A DNA stretch of 64,000 nucleotides from Taeniopygia guttata (GCF_048771995.1 NC_133063.1:12093563-12157562), one strand, 5' to 3'. Shown: positions 23,601 to 36,310, counted from the stretch's first letter. The notes: generated by a model from the sequence alone, not told the origin. A program made the numbers and translations.

Positions 23601-26600
23601 GGCCTTGCAGGAACTTTTCCTTATTCCGTTTGTGTGTGATTTGCTGGGAGGTTGTGTAGCTACCTGTAGATGCAAATGCTCTAGAGAGAATTAATGTGCT
23701 CTATAGCACATTTTTGCATCTTGGACAGCAGAGGGCGGGTGTTAGTTCTGTGTGACTGAAAGCTCCGTGGAATGGTTGTGTGTACACATTTCCATCTGCA
23801 TACTAGAAAGGGTTAGGAAGATGTCATCTAGAGCAATTAAACATAGATTATGCTTTTATGTGCATATAGGAAGTGGGTTTTTAGCAGAATATGATTTTGT
23901 ATTTTCTTAAAAAAACCCAACTATTGTTTTGGCAAAAAAAAAATGGTTAACACAAAATTAAATGGTATTGGCAAATGTAAGAAACAGTATCAATCCAGGA
24001 ACATTACCATCTATGCCTGAAACCTTCCAATATCCTCCTATTCTCTCATTTGACTCTCATCATGGTAGTCTGTATGTATACTCCATTACAGACATATACA
24101 TGTATTCTGATGCAGATTTTTTTTTTTATTTGACTTAATTTTGCCTTAATTGTTGAGTTTTCAATTTGATTGCACTTAAGGATTTTTTTGGTTCATGCAG
24201 TCCTCATGCTTGTAGCTAAACAACAGATTTCTTCTGGTTTAGATATTCCAATCAAGCATATGTTGGTAAGCTGCTGTTCAAAAGCAGGCTTAGTATTTGC
24301 ACACTGTTGGGTGCAAAATTGTGTTTTTACTGGTAAAGTTTCTTGCACTTGGTTAGAGGAGCAGCTTTAGTAGGACAAAGCATTGCTATGACACTGTCTT
24401 GATAGTCCTAGACAGATAAAGTGCTGCTAGTTTTTGAAATAAAGTCTTAGTTTAAGGTTAATTGCAGTTCATGGTGGTCAGCAATAACTGTTAGAATAGA
24501 CATGTAACAGGTTGCTTCAGTGGCACATGATAATTTCATAACAGTATTTCACTTTGACTACTCTTTCATATCGTAGTCAAAGTGAATAATAACAGCAGAC
24601 AATCAACATCTGTGCAATGCTAACAGGTTGACTGTAATGGCAGTGTGCTGTCAGTCTCAGATGTGCTGTCGCTTAAACCTGAACTAACTGGAGACAACAG
24701 CACTACTGTTGCCACTGGGTAGTAAAGCTGATTGTTTTCAGTGCACTTGGGTGGATTTTTCCTTCTGCTTTACTTGTTGCTATAGCAGACCTCAGGCTGT
24801 CTAGTGGTTTCAGCATCCCTTTTTCCTCTCTCTGTTCTGGAGCTGTGAGCTGTCTTTCTGTCTCTGCCAGTGGCATTTCTCCTCTACCTCTTCATCCTGG
24901 CACCAGGACTTCATTGAACCCAAATTCAAAGTGGGCACTGGGCAATTATGAGATTGGGCTGTTGGTGTAAGATGTCTCCACAGATGCTAATAGCTGACTA
25001 TTTTTCCCCATTCTGATATCTCCTCTGACCTGGATACCCATCAATTGCCTTTGCTTGGCTGCTGGGCTTTGGTTTCTGCTTGTCTGTACAAGCACTTACC
25101 ATGTTTTTGCTCCAGCATTTCTGCTGGAAATTAAAAGTTTCATTTTCTTGCAAATTTGCTCTAGCATTTCTGCTCTACATCCTTGCTACATGTCTTTGCT
25201 GTTACTGAAATCTGGTATTAGCACATATTCCCAAAGTCCTTTGGAGAACTGCTGACCCTCAGAATACCAACAGTTTTCATGCTAACACAGCATTAATTGT
25301 ACTGAAGCTTCTCAGGGGCTTGCCCTGCTTGAGCAAAGACAACAGATTTTCTGAGGGTACCTAGAAAAAGTTACTATATACTTTAGCTCCAACAAAGAAA
25401 TGTACAGCCTGCTGTGCATGACAGTAGGGTGCTAAACACATGTTTATTTCCATTTCTCTGCCATTCTTAACATTTTTAAATCTTGGAGTCCCTTTTAGAG
25501 TTCAGGGTTCTTGCCTCCCTAGTGCTCTGCTTCAGTTCATGAAGCTTAAAACAGAATTTCTCAGTCTTCACATCTGCAGCCATTTCACTTAGTGCCTTTC
25601 CTTAGTTACTAGCAATGTAATTTGTAAACTTCAATCCAGTTAAGTGAACATTTAAACAGATGTTTAAATCCCTCCATCTAGCCCTGCCTCATTATCATCT
25701 CTTTCACAGATTTGCCATCCTGCTTTCCATATGTATTGTTGTAGCTAAGGTAGGCCTCTCAAATGCAAGGAAGAAAAGCAACCCAGCTAAGAAAAAATGC
25801 ATCCTTACTACATGCAGGCATGTGGGCATACCGGCACATATACACTTGTCTGCAGATGCCTCTTTCATTTGACTGTGCCCAGAAAGACGTGAGCCATTAC
25901 TTCAGGTCAGATAACAAGTAGCATTAGCATAAACATATAATATCATCTGTGATATGTAGAAGTAGTCCTTATTTTTAATTCACTGGGAATGAGTGCTGTG
26001 AGTGCTGCTGTGAATAACCCTCCACTGGTGCTGTTATCCACTACTGCAGAACTGCCATAATTTTTTAGCACTGAAGCTGATCAATAATGGCTCTGTGTAT
26101 AGCTCCATGTTTGCCAAGAGCATCTGTATCGTTTGGTGACATAAGTTAATGGGTTCTGTTTCAGAGTGAAGTGGATGCCAGTGGGTATTAGACACTTGTC
26201 CTGGCCTGTGCAATTCATTTCCTCTCCCTCTTCACTGTTCGTGACTGAAGTGATTTGGAGTCTAGAACTGATCTAGCTGAAAGTAACCCCCAAAACCCCC
26301 CAGCAGTTTTTTCTGTGTTATTCTTCAGCCAGGTGCCACACACAACATGCACTTTGTGACAACGTGGCAGAGGTGATGCAGTCTGAACAGCTCTGCTGTC
26401 CCTAGATCTCTATACATGCTGTCAGAATTTTGGTCTGATGTGTGACCTAAGACAAAGATGGTAATTTATACTCTCTCTTGGTGTTTGCTTCTTACAGTTT
26501 TGATGATAACCATTTCATTAGGGGAGGGGAAACTAATGTCTTCATTTTTTTATTAGACTGATGTCTGCTCAGACAAGGTATAGTTAGCCTTTCCTGATGC

Positions 26601-29600
26601 CAAGAGTTACAACAAAGTTCACTATTCCTTTTTTCATATATCATTTCTGCTCTTCTTGCTAGTATTTAACTATCCTAACAATTTAGTGGATACTAGAGCA
26701 TAACTTTTCTTATGGTGTTAAGGAACATATTTATATCTATACTGTATAAGTAATAAATAATTTCTTCATGGTTTTCAAAAGCAAATATAAATAAAGCCAT
26801 TTACATTTTCATAAAAATAAACATACTTTATGAGTGGCAAACAACCTAAGAAATATTGTACAAAAAGGCACAATTAAAATTCCTAGATTTCCATTTGGAT
26901 TTGGAAATGGAGATTGAAATTTGACTCCTCTTGGAATCAATAGGAAATTTGTGACGTCAGATTTCATATACAGGGGGGTTTTTAAAATCAACTTTGCAAA
27001 CCACTCCTAGGAAAAAAAAGATATGAACAAAATAAAAAGAAAACACTTAAAAAAACTATCAAAACTACAAAATAGATACCTTATTACAATGTAGAAAAGA
27101 AAACTATTGAATTATTACATACATTTGATGAATGAGAACCAAAAAGATGCTAGGCTAACAAACAAGTAAATGACTGGCTTTCAATATGAAGAAGACAGCA
27201 AAAAAAGTTGCATAATTTGTCAGTGAACTTGGTTGCTATTTGCTTTCTTCTCCAAATCACAGGTTTTTCTGATTGTTTAAAACAGAAACTCTTGGAAGGA
27301 CACGGACATTAATGCCTATATGCCCAGAAGAAGCATCATTTCCATCAGTATGAATGAATAATGGAGCCAGTTTATGGGCCCCTCATTGCATTATTCACAA
27401 TGCAGTACATTTTGTACACCGGGCCACTGTTTGTGGGCACAAAAGAAAATGTGACTGGGCTATATTTCTTAGGGCAGACTCCCTCTCTAGTGTGAGGCAC
27501 CAGAGACTTCTGGTGCAGAGAATGGAAGCTTGGGACCGGGAGAAAGAGGAGAAACCACAGAAACACAGGATCATTTGGGCTTGAAAAGACCTGTTATATA
27601 CAAAGTTTTGAGGTGGGTGCAGGCAGTCCAACAGACATGGCAAAGCTTTAGATTGTCTGTTTTTAAAGATAAACAGTTGTGTTGCACTGCTGCTAATGAT
27701 CTAGTTTCAGTGTCTGGCTGAAAGAAGAAAATAATAAAAATCGGGGGGTTTGTAAGAGTTGATGTGGTATTAGTTTGTAGATTTTAATGCACTTCACTGT
27801 CTGATCCTTCCTCACAAAAGCTCAGTGTCATGTTCAGATTTGGGTATTAACTCAGATCCGTCTTTTCTGTGAACTTTTGTAGTGTGTTGACTTTTAGCAG
27901 TAATCTCAGGCACTACTAATGGAGCAGAAGGTATTACAAGTTTCATTTTCTTCCAAATATTTCATGCCATATTTCAATGGGTGAGCATGTCATAAGACCA
28001 AATTGCTTCAGTATTTCCAACTTACAGAAAAAACAGCCTCCTGAACATTGTTTAGGGTCTGTTTCTGGTTCAAAATATAAGCATCTGCTCAAAAATTTGT
28101 AGGCACATTTGAGAGCATGATTTTATATTTCACTGATGCAATTTGAGTTGGAAGTTGGTAATTAATGATTAATAATCACTGATCTTGAATAGTAATGCTT
28201 TCAACAGTATGGTTTTCCAGAGAGATAATTTGCAAAACCACAGATAATGCTCCCATTTCCTGGTGCAGCCCACCCTTAGCAATAATGTTGCCACGGAAAC
28301 AGCAAAACTCTGATCCAGTGAAAGAAAAGGGGTGAGGATGAAAGGAAGATGGGGCCAATTTATAGTTTTGGAATTTTTTTTTTTAATAAATTAACTAAAA
28401 TTTGTTAGAATAATTTTAATTTCACTTTGGTTCTTTAGGGGAAAGGGGGGTGTGCCTTGATTTTGGGTTGGTTGATTGGTTTTTCTGCTACTGGAAAATG
28501 GCACCCTTTACCTACCTGCCTTCAGGGTTTTTTGCATAGGACAGTAAGCTGAGGTTGAACTCAAACACTCATTAGGGAAAAAAAACCCTAAGTGATGTGA
28601 ACCCAGTCTATGCTTTGATTCCTGAAAAATATTTTGAAGTAGAAGTATATAGTCTGGCACTGACAGAAGTACAGAAGTACAGTGCCTTTCAATAATTCTT
28701 GCAGCTATGGAATGAGCCCCCCCTTGAAATCTCAGTAGGATGTAACTGAGCTCTGTGTCCAGGTAGATCAGAGAAACAGAGGAATAGAGAATATGATATG
28801 TTAAGTATGTACAAACAGAACATATAGAATTGTTTAGAAATTAATTTTTTAAAAATTAAAATAGCTGCATACATCTTAAGAGGTCAGATCATAATGCCTT
28901 TTAGCTTATCCTGATGTTATCTTGCTTTTCTGTTAACTACATCATCTGAGGTTGTCTCACATAAAGAAGGCTGGATGAGGCTGATTAATAAATACATGAG
29001 TAAGAGATTTCTGATATATGTCTATCTTGTGTTGTGCAAAGAATGCTGATATTTTTCCATCTTAATTATCAAAAGAAGAAATGTTTCCACAGGGTATTAG
29101 AAATCTTTGTATTATAGAAATGCTATATTTTTATTTAAGGAATTGACCATTTGTTAATATCGAGGATTCACCAAGAATATTTATTAAGCAGATTATTAAC
29201 ACTTGTGTCTGTCATATTACAATGTAAGGAAGAGCATCCTATTTGTTGATGGCTTAATGTTGCATCACACCAACAGTAATTGTTTAGGACTTGTCATAAG
29301 GAGGAATTTTAATTATGATGCCCTATAGCTACAATTTGTAAAGTATTAAAACCCTTAGCAACATCTACATTTATGTTGGTCTGACATATTCAGTGTTTTT
29401 TATAACTTGGCTAACCCAAATTCCATTTAGAGGTTTTTTTTGGATCCAAAGTTAAGGTATTTCTCATTTTTCTTAAATTCAGTTTAGTCTGCAAGCAATT
29501 TTACTGCTACCAGGCAACAACTCTGAAAATGCAAATATCTCAGCAGAATTTCAACAGTTTCTAGCATTTATTTGTTGTTTGTACTTGACCACAGTGTGTT

Positions 29601-31100
29601 ACTGGAACGAGGTATTTTTGCCGACTCTGATTATATATTAACATTTCTCTGAATATGTTCACTGAAAGTCACATTTTTGCATTCTGGAGGGTTTTTTACT
29701 ATAGGTTGAGGAACGTCATGGTTGTATTCCCTGTATTTCCTCTTTATGGTGGTCACATCATCCTACCTGGTTTGGCTTGTGTATTGGCAATGTCTCCTAC
29801 ATTTGCAGCAATTTAAAACCATTTAAACCTCAGCAAAATGTACTTTCTCCCTTTAATCATACCCCCAGCATAATTTCTTTTCTTACTCTTTGTGGTTAAT
29901 AAAAATTAGTAGCTTCTAAAATACAGTCTGCAGAGGTAGTTTAGATACAGAAGGAAAAAGGTGGCAGCTAAGAATAAGCCCCTAAGAGCTGCTTGGTGGA
30001 AGAAAAGGACATGAAACAAGAACTGAATTAGGGTAAGAAGAATATCCATAAGAAAACAAAGCTGAAAAAAACAACATAAAAAAAAGTCAAGAAAGAAAGA
30101 ATGGTCTAAGATGCCAAATTTACCAGTAGTTTGTAAGAAATACTGTATTTTTGTCAGAGGCAGTGTACACCCTCTCAGTGTGTATGTATTTTTAGGATTA
30201 CATATTATTTTTCACTTACTGACGTTGAATTTCCACCTGCCATTTTATTACTGTGTTGACAAAGGAGTAATTGTTCCATGGCCATTTATTAAACGTGTTG
30301 TAGTGTCTGGGTTACAGGCCTGCAAAAAGAAGAAAGAAGAAAAGAAAAAGGCTCATTTTCAACTTGGTGAAAATGCTGACTTAGCATAGGTTGCTAAATA
30401 GAAGTAAGAAAAAACAGTGCTCTGAATGTCTTGCTGTCTTGCAAGATAATAGCAGCAAGCTTGTTTAAGGCAGGCATGGTAAAGTCAGTGTGCAAACTAC
30501 AGACACAGTGCTGGAAATGCAGAAGACATTATCAATGCCCTGGCAATAGCTAGAATGAGCTAGATCCTAATTTAAATTGCAGTTTATGCCTATTACACAG
30601 CCTCCTAATTTCATTCATTATTTCCTGGAGTTGGATTTGAACCTGCTGCCTGCAGCGCAAAATTATGTACTGTTTCTAGTCCCTGGAACTACAAAAGGCA
30701 AGGTTTTGAAATGTTCAGTTCTTCTACCCGAGGACTGGATTTGTAAGGGAGACAGTTTCCTGATCAGACACTAAAATAGGCACTGGATTTCAGGCCCGGG
30801 GTAACTCAGTGGCTTCTACTCCTCTGCAGTGTCTAATGTCAGATTTGCGGTAGAGCTCTGCATCCAATGGATGCCTTGCAAGCATTTCTCTGTGCAGTGA
30901 AAGTTTCCAAATCAGACCTTTTGCTGGTACTCTGGGAAGATTTCATCCTTTAGCTCTCCCTTTGTCTGCCATTCCCTGGAGTGACGATCGTACTGCCTTT
31001 AAGTATCTACTGTGCGAACAGGGTAAATAAGGGAGAAATAAAGTATATGCAATTTTTTTTTTCAAGGAGAGCTTTGGGATTGCTTTTGTGATTATTTTTA
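23601..31100. other. Gene-free interval upstream of SHC3
   Basis: AT-rich DNA with no supportable coding exon on either strand. A 14-bp hairpin lies at 24548-24586, and A-rich low-complexity DNA at 27000-27060 and 30060-30100. Distal regulatory elements could be present but cannot be called from one sequence. Confidence 0.45.
24548..24586. repeat. 14-bp perfect hairpin
   Basis: TTCACTTTGACTAC (24548-24561) and GTAGTCAAAGTGAA (24573-24586) pair fully around an 11-nt loop. It is short enough to be chance over 64 kb plus local slippage, but it is perfect. Confidence 0.75.
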
Positions 31101-31122
31101 TGGGGGAGTTTGTTGATTGGGT

Positions 31123-31220
31123 GGGTTTTTTGTTTGGGTTTTGTTTGTTTGTTTGTTGTGGGGTTTCTTTGCTTGTTTGGTTTTTTTTTTGTTTTTTTCT
31201 TTGCTTTTTTTTTTTTTTTG
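31123..31220. repeat. T/TTTG low-complexity tract
   Basis: Runs of T broken by G, including TTTG units at 31140-31157, ending in a long T run (31205-31219). The hydrophobic open frame across it (31110-31346) is an artefact of composition. Confidence 0.85.
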
Positions 31221-31369
31221 TCAGAGGTCTCTGAAGACAAACCTGTAAAATCTGTGAATCTGCGGGTGCACAGAGAGCAGTCGAATATCAAACAAAATGT
31301 GCACATTCATGTTCCTATCCTGGATGTAAATGAATTGGCTGAATGAACACAGTCGGGGAGAAACAAGGA

Positions 31370-31790
31370 TCAGGCTCCACACTGTTTTCCAAACCCGGTA
31401 CTCCTGTGGACACCCCAGGTATTTTTCTGGCAGCACCCTGTTTTCTGCAGGGGCTTCGCGACTCCCTCCCGGCTGCTGACAGGCCGGCTGCATTTTCTGG
31501 CGCTGCAGCAAAAAAAGGTGCCGCCTGCGCTGGAAATGGGATCTTCCACTATTTAGCAAAGCTTTGCTGAATGAGTCATCGGAGCCGGCTGGTATTGGCT
31601 GGGCTGGTGAGCACCCAAGGGATTGCCTGGCAGAGGCTGCGAGGCCTCGCTTCATTCACAGAAATGTGGGGATGCTAGCCAGCCCTTTCATTCACTCGCG
31701 CAGCATCTCATTCACATTTTGCAGTCCTGCTGGCCGCTTCTAACCAAGAGAGCCATTCGGGAGCTGTAGGGTTTTCTGGGCAGTAGAGAC
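31370..31790 (+). promoter_or_regulatory. SHC3: Candidate SHC3 promoter / non-coding first exon region
   Basis: This is the most CpG-enriched stretch near the 5' side of the gene, including TTCGCGACTCCC, GCCGGC, GTGCCGCCTGCGC and CTCGCGCAG, inside otherwise AT-rich DNA. It contains an AP-1 type TGAGTCA (31572-31578) and an inverted CCAAT-type ATTGG (about 31592). It ends about 1.4 kb before a strong splice acceptor that precedes the SHC3 start codon, which fits a promoter and untranslated first exon. I could not pick a transcription start or donor site. It could instead be an unrelated small CpG island. Confidence 0.4.
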
Positions 31791-33164
31791 ACGTAAAAAT
31801 AGGCTGTGGTGTGTATATTTGCTGTTGCTGTGCTAGGAGGATGACGAGAGGAATGAATGCTGTGAGGATGCTATAGCAGGTTTGCAGCGTGGTGATGAAA
31901 GGCTCTTCTGCAGATCAGTAGAAAACTGCTTTACATTGACTAGGATATTGCCATTATTCATCACTGCTGGGATAAGAGGTGCTGACTTAATTCAGTATGT
32001 CATGAATATACTAATTAAATACCTGTATTTAAGCCGGCTGTTCCACTGTGTTTGCAGTTTGTATACTGCAGGCTTTAGTCTTCGGAGGAGGAAGGAATTC
32101 CATAGGCTTTTTTTCCTTTAATTTGTGCTGCAGTTAGTAATTTATTTTAAAAAAATTGTACTATGCAACTTCTCTGATCTGAATTTGTTTATAATGCAGT
32201 GTGTTGTCCTACATCCAAAAAAAATGTTTTGCAAAGCAGATTGATTTATAGGAAAAAGCCATATGGCTTATGATGGGCATTGTGTATCACAATGCTGTAC
32301 ACATTTGGACTTCTAAATAAATTGCAGGAGAAATTAAATACCTGTTTTCTGCATGTTTTGCTACTTCTCCAGATCAAGTGTTTGTGACTGACATTTATTC
32401 TTAATAAAGGCTTTTTTTTTTTTTTCCTCACTGCAGGGTGTCAGTTTGCTGCTACCTGGACTTTTTAATATTCTCTCAGGGTTCTTTCAGGTTCTCAGAA
32501 CTGAATCAAACATTCCAGTGAATTGAAGATCCTCTTCATGTCTTTCTTCGGAGTGAATATCAATTGTGAAAGAAAAAACGTCTATTAAGCCTGTTTTTTG
32601 GACATCAGAAAAATACTTTTCCTCACACATAGGTACTTATGTAATTCCTGCATTAAAATAGAATGTTCTTGTGAAATAACAGGGAAGAAGGATTTCTTTC
32701 TCTGTCAAAATTTGAATATAGTAGTTTCTGTGAGGGACAGCATTGACAAAAAGGCACTATTAGGCTGCTTTTGTGGAAAAAAAATGTATATATTCTTTAG
32801 TTCTGTTCATCTGTTCTGAAAACCTTTAAGGTGTCTGTGTTCTGCTGCAGTGGCAGGAGAGGAGGATTATATGTATGCAAATATCATCCAGATGTTTGCT
32901 ATCTAATTGTGATTTCTTTATAGATTCACAAATATGTGAGGTGTAAGAAAATTTTAACAGATGAATAAAGTGTGGTGTTTCATAAAGGTAATTGCCTTTG
33001 GTACTAAAAGGGTAGTGGGAGGGGATAGGAATTAAAGGTTGGGAGGAAGTATCTGTTTGAGAAGATAGGAAAAGGGAATTTGAGAATTGATTGGTGCTAG
33101 TGTGCTGTAAGTGGGTGGATGTGGGTTTTTTTTTTCCTTCTCTCTCCTTTTTTTTTGGCTACAG

Positions 33165-33494
33165 GAAGTGATTTGCAGTGTTCACAGCCTTTTGTTGAAA
33201 AGGGTCCTTCTCATTTGTGTGAGTCATGCTTTTGCTGTGAGCGAGTTGGCAGCTCTAAGCAGGACTGGGATCTCAGTCACAGAAAACTGTTACTTCACCC
33301 AACCTGAACAAGGAACCAAAAGAAATTTCTTAAAAATATATCTTTTTTCATTTTTCCTTATGCTCTTTTCTTTTTTACCCTAAACTCTTGTTAACCCTCC
33401 GTGCCGTTATGAATTGCTTGCTATGTTAGTACAGGCATCTCCTGCACTGGCATCAGATTTGCCAGAACATATGCAGGAAAGCAGATAGAAGGGC
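33165..33494 (+). other. SHC3: Candidate SHC3 5' untranslated part of exon with upstream splice acceptor
   Basis: A long pyrimidine tract (about 33124-33157) leads to TGGCTACAG with the AG at 33163-33164, a near-ideal acceptor. If it is used, this segment is untranslated leader joined to the start codon at 33495 and needs a non-coding exon upstream. It contains several upstream ATGs. A second, weaker acceptor (AG at 33433-33434, TTAGTACAG) would shorten the leader. An in-frame TAG at 33486-33488 closes the frame just before the start codon. Confidence 0.4.
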
Positions 33495-34034
33495 ATGCTT
33501 CAACGTACCAAGTATAACCGCTTCAGGAATGATTCTGTGACATCTGTTGACGATCTTATTCACAATTTGCCCATGAACAGCAAAGTCTCAGCAGTTGCTA
33601 CAACTTCAGCATCACCTTCGTACCTGGTCTCACCAGAGGTTCTCCGCAAGGACCAAGAAGATGGACCCACCACCCTGTGTACCCTCATCCATAAAGTGTC
33701 CCACTTGAAACTCTCTAGCACGGGCAGCCTTTTGGGTATCAAAAACCTCTCCTCTGCAGTAAAGGAGCTTGCTGTCTCCAAATTGCAGGGAAGCTCGAGT
33801 GCTTCTAGTTCAGCAGCAGGGGCTTCAGACAACACATGTAACCTTGTCTCTGCCACTTCGTGTTCTCAGCAGGACATGAGCAAGATGAGTATGGGGAAAA
33901 AAGCACGGTTAGAGGAAATGCACCTGGGAAGTGAAGATTGGAATCAAACTAGCAGTTTTGTCAATAAATCCTCTCGAGGATGGCTGCACTCGAGTGAGAA
34001 GATCCTGGGACCTGGTGTGACGTACATTGTGAAG
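33495..34034 (+). CDS. SHC3: SHC3 coding exon 1: CH2 region, linker, start of PTB (residues 1-180)
   Basis: SHC3 (N-Shc/ShcC) is a neuronal cytoplasmic adaptor that binds phosphotyrosine on receptors such as Trk and passes the signal to Grb2-Ras. The exon opens with Met-Leu-Gln-Arg-Thr-Lys-Tyr-Asn-Arg-Phe followed by Arg-Asn-Asp-Ser-Val-Thr-Ser-Val-Asp-Asp, the CH2 signature of SHC3. A second CH2 block is Asp-Gly-Pro-Thr-Thr-Leu-Cys-Thr-Leu-Ile then His-Lys-Val-Ser-His-Leu-Lys-Leu-Ser-Ser (residues 56-75). A Ser/Ala-rich stretch spans 100-115. The linker has Ser-Phe-Val-Asn-Lys (154-158) and Arg-Gly-Trp-Leu-His (161-165). The PTB begins with Leu-Gly-Pro-Gly-Val-Thr-Tyr (171-177). The start is fixed by an in-frame TAG nine bases upstream and by a G at -3. 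The exon ends on Lys180 in phase 0, followed by the donor GTTGGT. SHC1, SHC2 and SHC4 fit less well because their N-termini differ. Confidence 0.93.
33876..33893 (+). promoter_or_regulatory. SHC3: Candidate internal start codons for a short SHC3 isoform
   Basis: Three in-frame ATGs at 33876, 33885 and 33891 (Met128, Met131, Met133) lie where the p52 form of SHC1 begins, just before the linker and PTB. The first two have a purine at -3 (G and A), as does the third. Mammalian SHC proteins make long and short forms by alternative initiation, so a short SHC3 lacking CH2 is expected from here. Which of the three is used cannot be told. Confidence 0.55.
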
Positions 34035-34665
34035 GTTGGTCTGTTTTCTTCCATTCTCTGTTTTTATCAATGAAAAATTCTCTGCTGGTTTTGCTGACAG
34101 GATAGTCAGGCTGAAAGGATCTCTATTTGTATTTTTTTTGTGGTTGCATAATACATTAAATGTAAATGAAGAAAGGAAGGTTTGGGAAGCTGAGTTCATT
34201 TGTTACATTAAAGCAATCCTGCAAATAATATTCTACAGCTGTATAAAAACCTTCTTCCTAAACTAAAAGCTGATTTGATCTGGATTTTTTAGCCCTCTTC
34301 TAATTTAATTTATGTTTTCAGTGTTATCAAGCATACTGTATATATCTTGGATACGTAGGCTTTCAATATGTCTGGTGCAATATACAGGAGGAAAGAAAGA
34401 CTCCCTGATGTGAGGAGAGCTGTTAATCATGCATGAATTTTTCAGTTGTAAAATCCTCTAAAGGCAAGTGTTTTTTTAAAATGAAATGATATTTGAAATC
34501 TTAGACCTGTAAGGTAGAAAGCACAATTCTTATTCTGTTTCACAATTAGAAATAATGTGGGTAGAGAAGGAAAATGCAGCTTGTTTTACGTAATGAGCAT
34601 TCAGCTACTTTAAATGTTATTGCTCTTTTCAGTTCATTGATACAGCATATCAAGAGCAGAGGATC

Positions 34666-34688
34666 TTAAGTTTACAGGGTAAACTTAA
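34666..34688. repeat. 10-bp hairpin with 3-nt loop
   Basis: TTAAGTTTAC (34666-34675) and GTAAACTTAA (34679-34688) pair perfectly around AGG. Probably neutral. Confidence 0.7.
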
Positions 34689-36292
34689 TGTTTCCATATG
34701 CTTTGAAAATATTTTTAAAACCACCTGTTAATGTAGAGCCTTCAAGATAAGTGTATGTGCAATGTTTTTTGTAGTTAGGTAAGAGTTTGGTTACAGTTTT
34801 CAGCGTAGTGTGCAGAAAGTGCAAAAATGATATTATTGTCCAGAATTCATTCTTCAGTTGCCATGTTTCATTTGCCAAGAGGCTTTTGTATCTTAAGTGT
34901 TAAACTGTTTTGCAGCAGGCTATTAATATTGCAGGTCTATTTTTAGTGTCCTCTTATTTTAGGTGTAAGAGTCACAGGTGGCTTTATTTTGGGATGCTTT
35001 AAAACTGAGTGACACCCTTGTTACTTAACTCTCACTGCTTTTTCTCAAGTCTTATTATCAAAAGCAGAGTGCATATTTAGCTGTTGGGGGACTAGGAAGC
35101 AGTTTCCATTTCTTTGTGTTAATGGTGATAATAGATTTAGCAGGTGGTGGTAGATTGAGTAAGTTGGCCAATTCAGAGCACTATTGAAATTGTATGCCTT
35201 TTTTACTACTCTGAAATTTACTGGGACTACAAAGGAGTCAGTTCTACTTTTCAAGACTCAAACTGCTGCTCTGTTACTCTTCAAGAAGTGTCTCAATAAA
35301 AATAACCAACTGAAGCTAGACATAGTGGTCTTGAGACTCTGATGTTCTTTTGCACAGAAATACTCTGGTTAACAGAAGGTCATTTACCATTTTCACATTA
35401 GCTCAAGCAACTCAACCATTTTACTTTTTATTTTGCTTAGGATAGTATAAGCCAAATGAGAGCTGTGGGAATACACTGCTGCTGTTAGTTTTACCTGAAG
35501 TGATCATTATGAATCAGAAGAAACACAGCATTCAATTTCTTAATCCTTTCAGTAGTTTACCTACTATATGCTAGAGGAAGCTGATATCTTTGAATTGAAA
35601 ACAGAATTAAAGTTATATAGAGGTGGACTAACATTTACAGTTAGTAATTTACCCATACCTGAGATAGTAGAACAAATATTTAATTAGTGCTATTGATGAT
35701 GGGTATATGAAAGTATGTTTATACACACTGTATATACAAGAATTTTCAAAGTAAATCAAACAATTTACTTTTAGGTGTTTCTTAGTAGCTTGTTAGTCAT
35801 TAAAATACATGAAATCTAGTGTATTCTTTTTTATTAAAAAAATAGGACTGTTAAATTTGTGGTTTCTGGTATAAGAATTGCAGCACAGTGATCTAAATGT
35901 AAAAGCAAAGATTGAAAATAGACACCAAAATAAGTGGTCAATGAATGAATGAAAATAAACTGATCCTGATTAGTTCCTAATTTGCTTGCTTATTAACTAT
36001 CTCAGTTTTCCTTGGCAACTGCAGCATTCATATGGATAAGAATAGAAGAGCAGTTCCCAAATCCTTAAACATTGTTTGCTACCAAGGCTTTTATCCAATC
36101 AGACCATCAAATCAATACACAGATAATATATACTTAGGGGAAACATTCCTTGGATACCTCATGGCTATACTGACTGTTGACTGTCTTTGGGACTAATACC
36201 ATGTTTAATTAGTACCATATCCCTTTCAGAAAATTACATATGCCATTTGTTAAATGAGACAAAAATTATATTTGTTATTAAACAGCAAAGCC

Positions 36293-36310
36293 TTTTTTTT
36301 TTTTTTTTTT
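36293..36310. repeat. Poly-T run (18)
   Basis: Uninterrupted T mononucleotide run in intron 1. Confidence 0.9.

Noticed and set aside
31110..31346. Hydrophobic frame resembling a membrane protein
   Set aside because: It is a translation of the T/TTTG low-complexity tract (Phe/Leu/Val/Gly).
31221..31655. 144-codon minus-strand frame
   Set aside because: It lies across the CpG-enriched SHC3 upstream block, where stops are rarer, and shows no domain or splice structure.
1..33000. Neighbour genes expected near mammalian SHC3 (CKS2 upstream, S1PR3 downstream)
   Set aside because: No frame resembling CKS2 exons or an S1PR3 receptor was found; they probably lie outside the window.
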